From assembly GCA_948567375.1 (NCBI GenBank), contig OX419755.1:72792944-72856943 (forward strand): a stretch of DNA of 64,000 nt, read 5' to 3'. A program made the translations under genes and the position numbers. The stretch is from Lunularia cruciata (lineage: Eukaryota > Streptophyta > Marchantiopsida > Lunulariales > Lunulariaceae). Within the stretch, counting starts at the first letter, position 1; each line of letters begins with the position of its first letter. Under the pieces are notes generated by a model. It was given only the letters and a program-made list of their open reading frames with translations. It was not told the origin of the DNA and searched no databases. Shown here in pieces: positions 62,489 to 64,000 of the stretch.

Positions 62489-64000
62489 TGCAAACCTTTC
62501 ACACTATAGGTACAACCTTTCCCCCTCTAGTTGATAAGTGCTTCAAGGCAATTCTCTTGTTATGGTAGTGTGGTGAAATATGTCTTAACCAAAAATGAGA
62601 AATGATAAATGTGCTACTAATCTCAATAAATGTGCTAGTTGGAAGGAAAGACCAGAAAGTGCTACTCAAAGCTTCTTCATACTAGAGAGGAAATCTAGAT
62701 ATAATACTCTTGGTGGTGGCAAGTAATTTCACTTCTAGCTATAGTGCTAAATATCAATGTTCTTCAACTCAACTTCTCATTGCAAACCAATGATACTTAT
62801 CTCTACATTTCTTGTATCTCACATCCCTGCCGTTTCAAGCAAAATTTCTTGCATTAACTGAACATCTCAATGCAAACCAATAATATTGATCTCTAAATTT
62901 CTTGTATGTCACATCTTGGCCACTTTGAGCACAAAAATAATTTTCATGTGTATTTCTCAAGGATTAGAACTTCTTGTGTGTTTGTGAATAGGACACACAT
63001 ACACACATGAAACATGATACAACATGAGAAGGTGACATACAAAGGAAGGGTGAATAGAGTGCAAGGGCAAACAAACACACCAAAGTAATGTGCTAATGAT
63101 CATAAAATGTGCTAATGAGCGTGCTAAGATCTCAAAATGCAAATATCTCCCAACTATGAAAATGCCTACACTAAAAATGCATGGGCTTTGAAATTTTAGT
63201 AACTTTGAAATTTCATGATTAATCTTAACATTAGTGTGAACAAGAATTTTATGGGATATCGGTGACACTCTATTCCCATAAATATTTACGGTTATAGGTA
63301 GACTAATTATAAACTTTCATCAAATTTCTTTTACCTCGTAAAAGCTTTTATGGATCTCTAGAGAATGTCCAAAAACTTAAATCTAAAACCTTGTAGTGTG
63401 AAATTTCTTAGAGTACACAAACTTTGCATCTACTTATCAAAAGTTTGTTTGGGTCATTCTTTACGAGAAGTTGTTCAACCATGTTCATGATAATCTTTGA
63501 GCATTATAGGTGGTTAACATAGTTAATGACCTAGTAGCGGGCTTCAAAGTTAGCTTCTCCCCAAAAATTATGGGCTCAAGACCCATAAGTTTTGTTACAA
63601 TCACCTAACAAAATTGATGAATTTATAAATAAACATCCTTGTAAAAAGAGTTATGGGTACCAAAAAATGGTTTACAAGTCGGACGGGTTTCAATTTCAAA
63701 TTGATATGCGGCTTTACAATAAATTACATTAGTGAAATCCAACAATTAATTAGTGTCTTGATTTGAGGCAAATACTTACCATATTATCCTAACCACTTCC
63801 TTTGCATTATGTCAAATGGAGAATGATGCAAGTGAAATTAATGAATAAGCATAATTTGAAACAATTGGAAATTTATTAACACTCCCAATTCTTGGTTTTG
63901 AATAGCTTGTATGCAAGGGAGATGGTTTCATGTAGTTTATGGTGAATGTGTTAGATATAGAGGACTAAACACACCATACCTTGCTTGATATTGCAACCCT
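62489..64000. other. AT-rich intergenic, no gene seen
   Basis: A near-repeat aac(c/t)aat(g/a)ata.tgatctcta.atttcttgta occurs at 62784-62815 and 62876-62907. 63458-63535 is the decayed copy of the 50786-50880 repeat. Confidence 0.5.
63458..63535 (+). repeat. Dispersed repeat, decayed copy
   Basis: Matches 50786-50880, ending gttaatgacctagta; most differences are C to T or G to A. Confidence 0.6.

Noticed and set aside
62957-63268. Minus-strand frame of 103 codons
   Set aside because: His/Ser/Leu-rich without a domain, in AT-rich repeat-like DNA.

Overview
The window looks like nuclear DNA of a land plant. It holds one intact, intron-rich protein gene, a long-chain acyl-CoA synthetase of the plant LACS8/LACS9 type (44069-49069, + strand, 11 coding exons). 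The rest is mostly an AT-rich accumulation of decayed retrotransposons. Gene structure, retroelement types and base composition fit a seed-free plant such as a moss or a relative, but I cannot name the species from sequence alone.

1-31283 is a nest of Ty3/gypsy elements. The outermost layer is the gag gene of an old element (A2, + strand; pieces at 8532-8996, 13457-14127 and 16506-16893). Four elements sit in it: A (- strand, 1-8531, continuing off the left edge), E (+, 8997-13456), a 3' fragment F2 (-, 14128-16505) and C (+, 16894-31283). C is split by D (-, 19498-29281). D is split by B (+, 21668-27306), the youngest copy, with matching LTRs and a 5-bp target duplication. B, C, D and E are one chromovirus family, with a C-terminal chromodomain readable in B and C.

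The most interesting object is element A. Between its aspartic protease and its reverse transcriptase, at about 2900-4046 on the - strand, it encodes a cytosine-5 DNA methyltransferase, with motif I, the Cys-Gln catalytic loop and the Glu-Asn-Val motif all readable. The copy is dead: four in-frame stops and at least one frameshift in this domain.

31284-41280 is intergenic. It holds a GC-richer fragment of a leucine-rich-repeat receptor gene (32100-32519), a TA microsatellite (34019-34063) and a decayed LINE reverse transcriptase (34640-37700, -).

41280-49270 is the LACS locus: CpG-rich upstream region, a probable 5'-UTR intron, 11 coding exons and a 3' UTR. Its upstream and intronic DNA carries several copies of short repeats, including a CCGTTC/GAACGG hairpin element.

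49270-64000 returns to repeats: an unidentified coding remnant (53400-53916), a perfect solo LTR of family F with target duplication CATCT (55491-56072), an A-type LTR fragment (56917-57320), the well-preserved 5' half of an F element (about 57812-62069, -; gag, protease, RT, RNase H) and a possible PIF/Harbinger-like transposase remnant (62070-62488, -).

Transposon decay is dominated by changes that look like C to T, with stops mostly TAG, TAA or TGA where CAG, CAA or CGA is expected. CpG is rare in the transposons and common in the LACS gene. This is what heavy transposon methylation followed by deamination would leave. Boundaries given for decayed protein domains are approximate.
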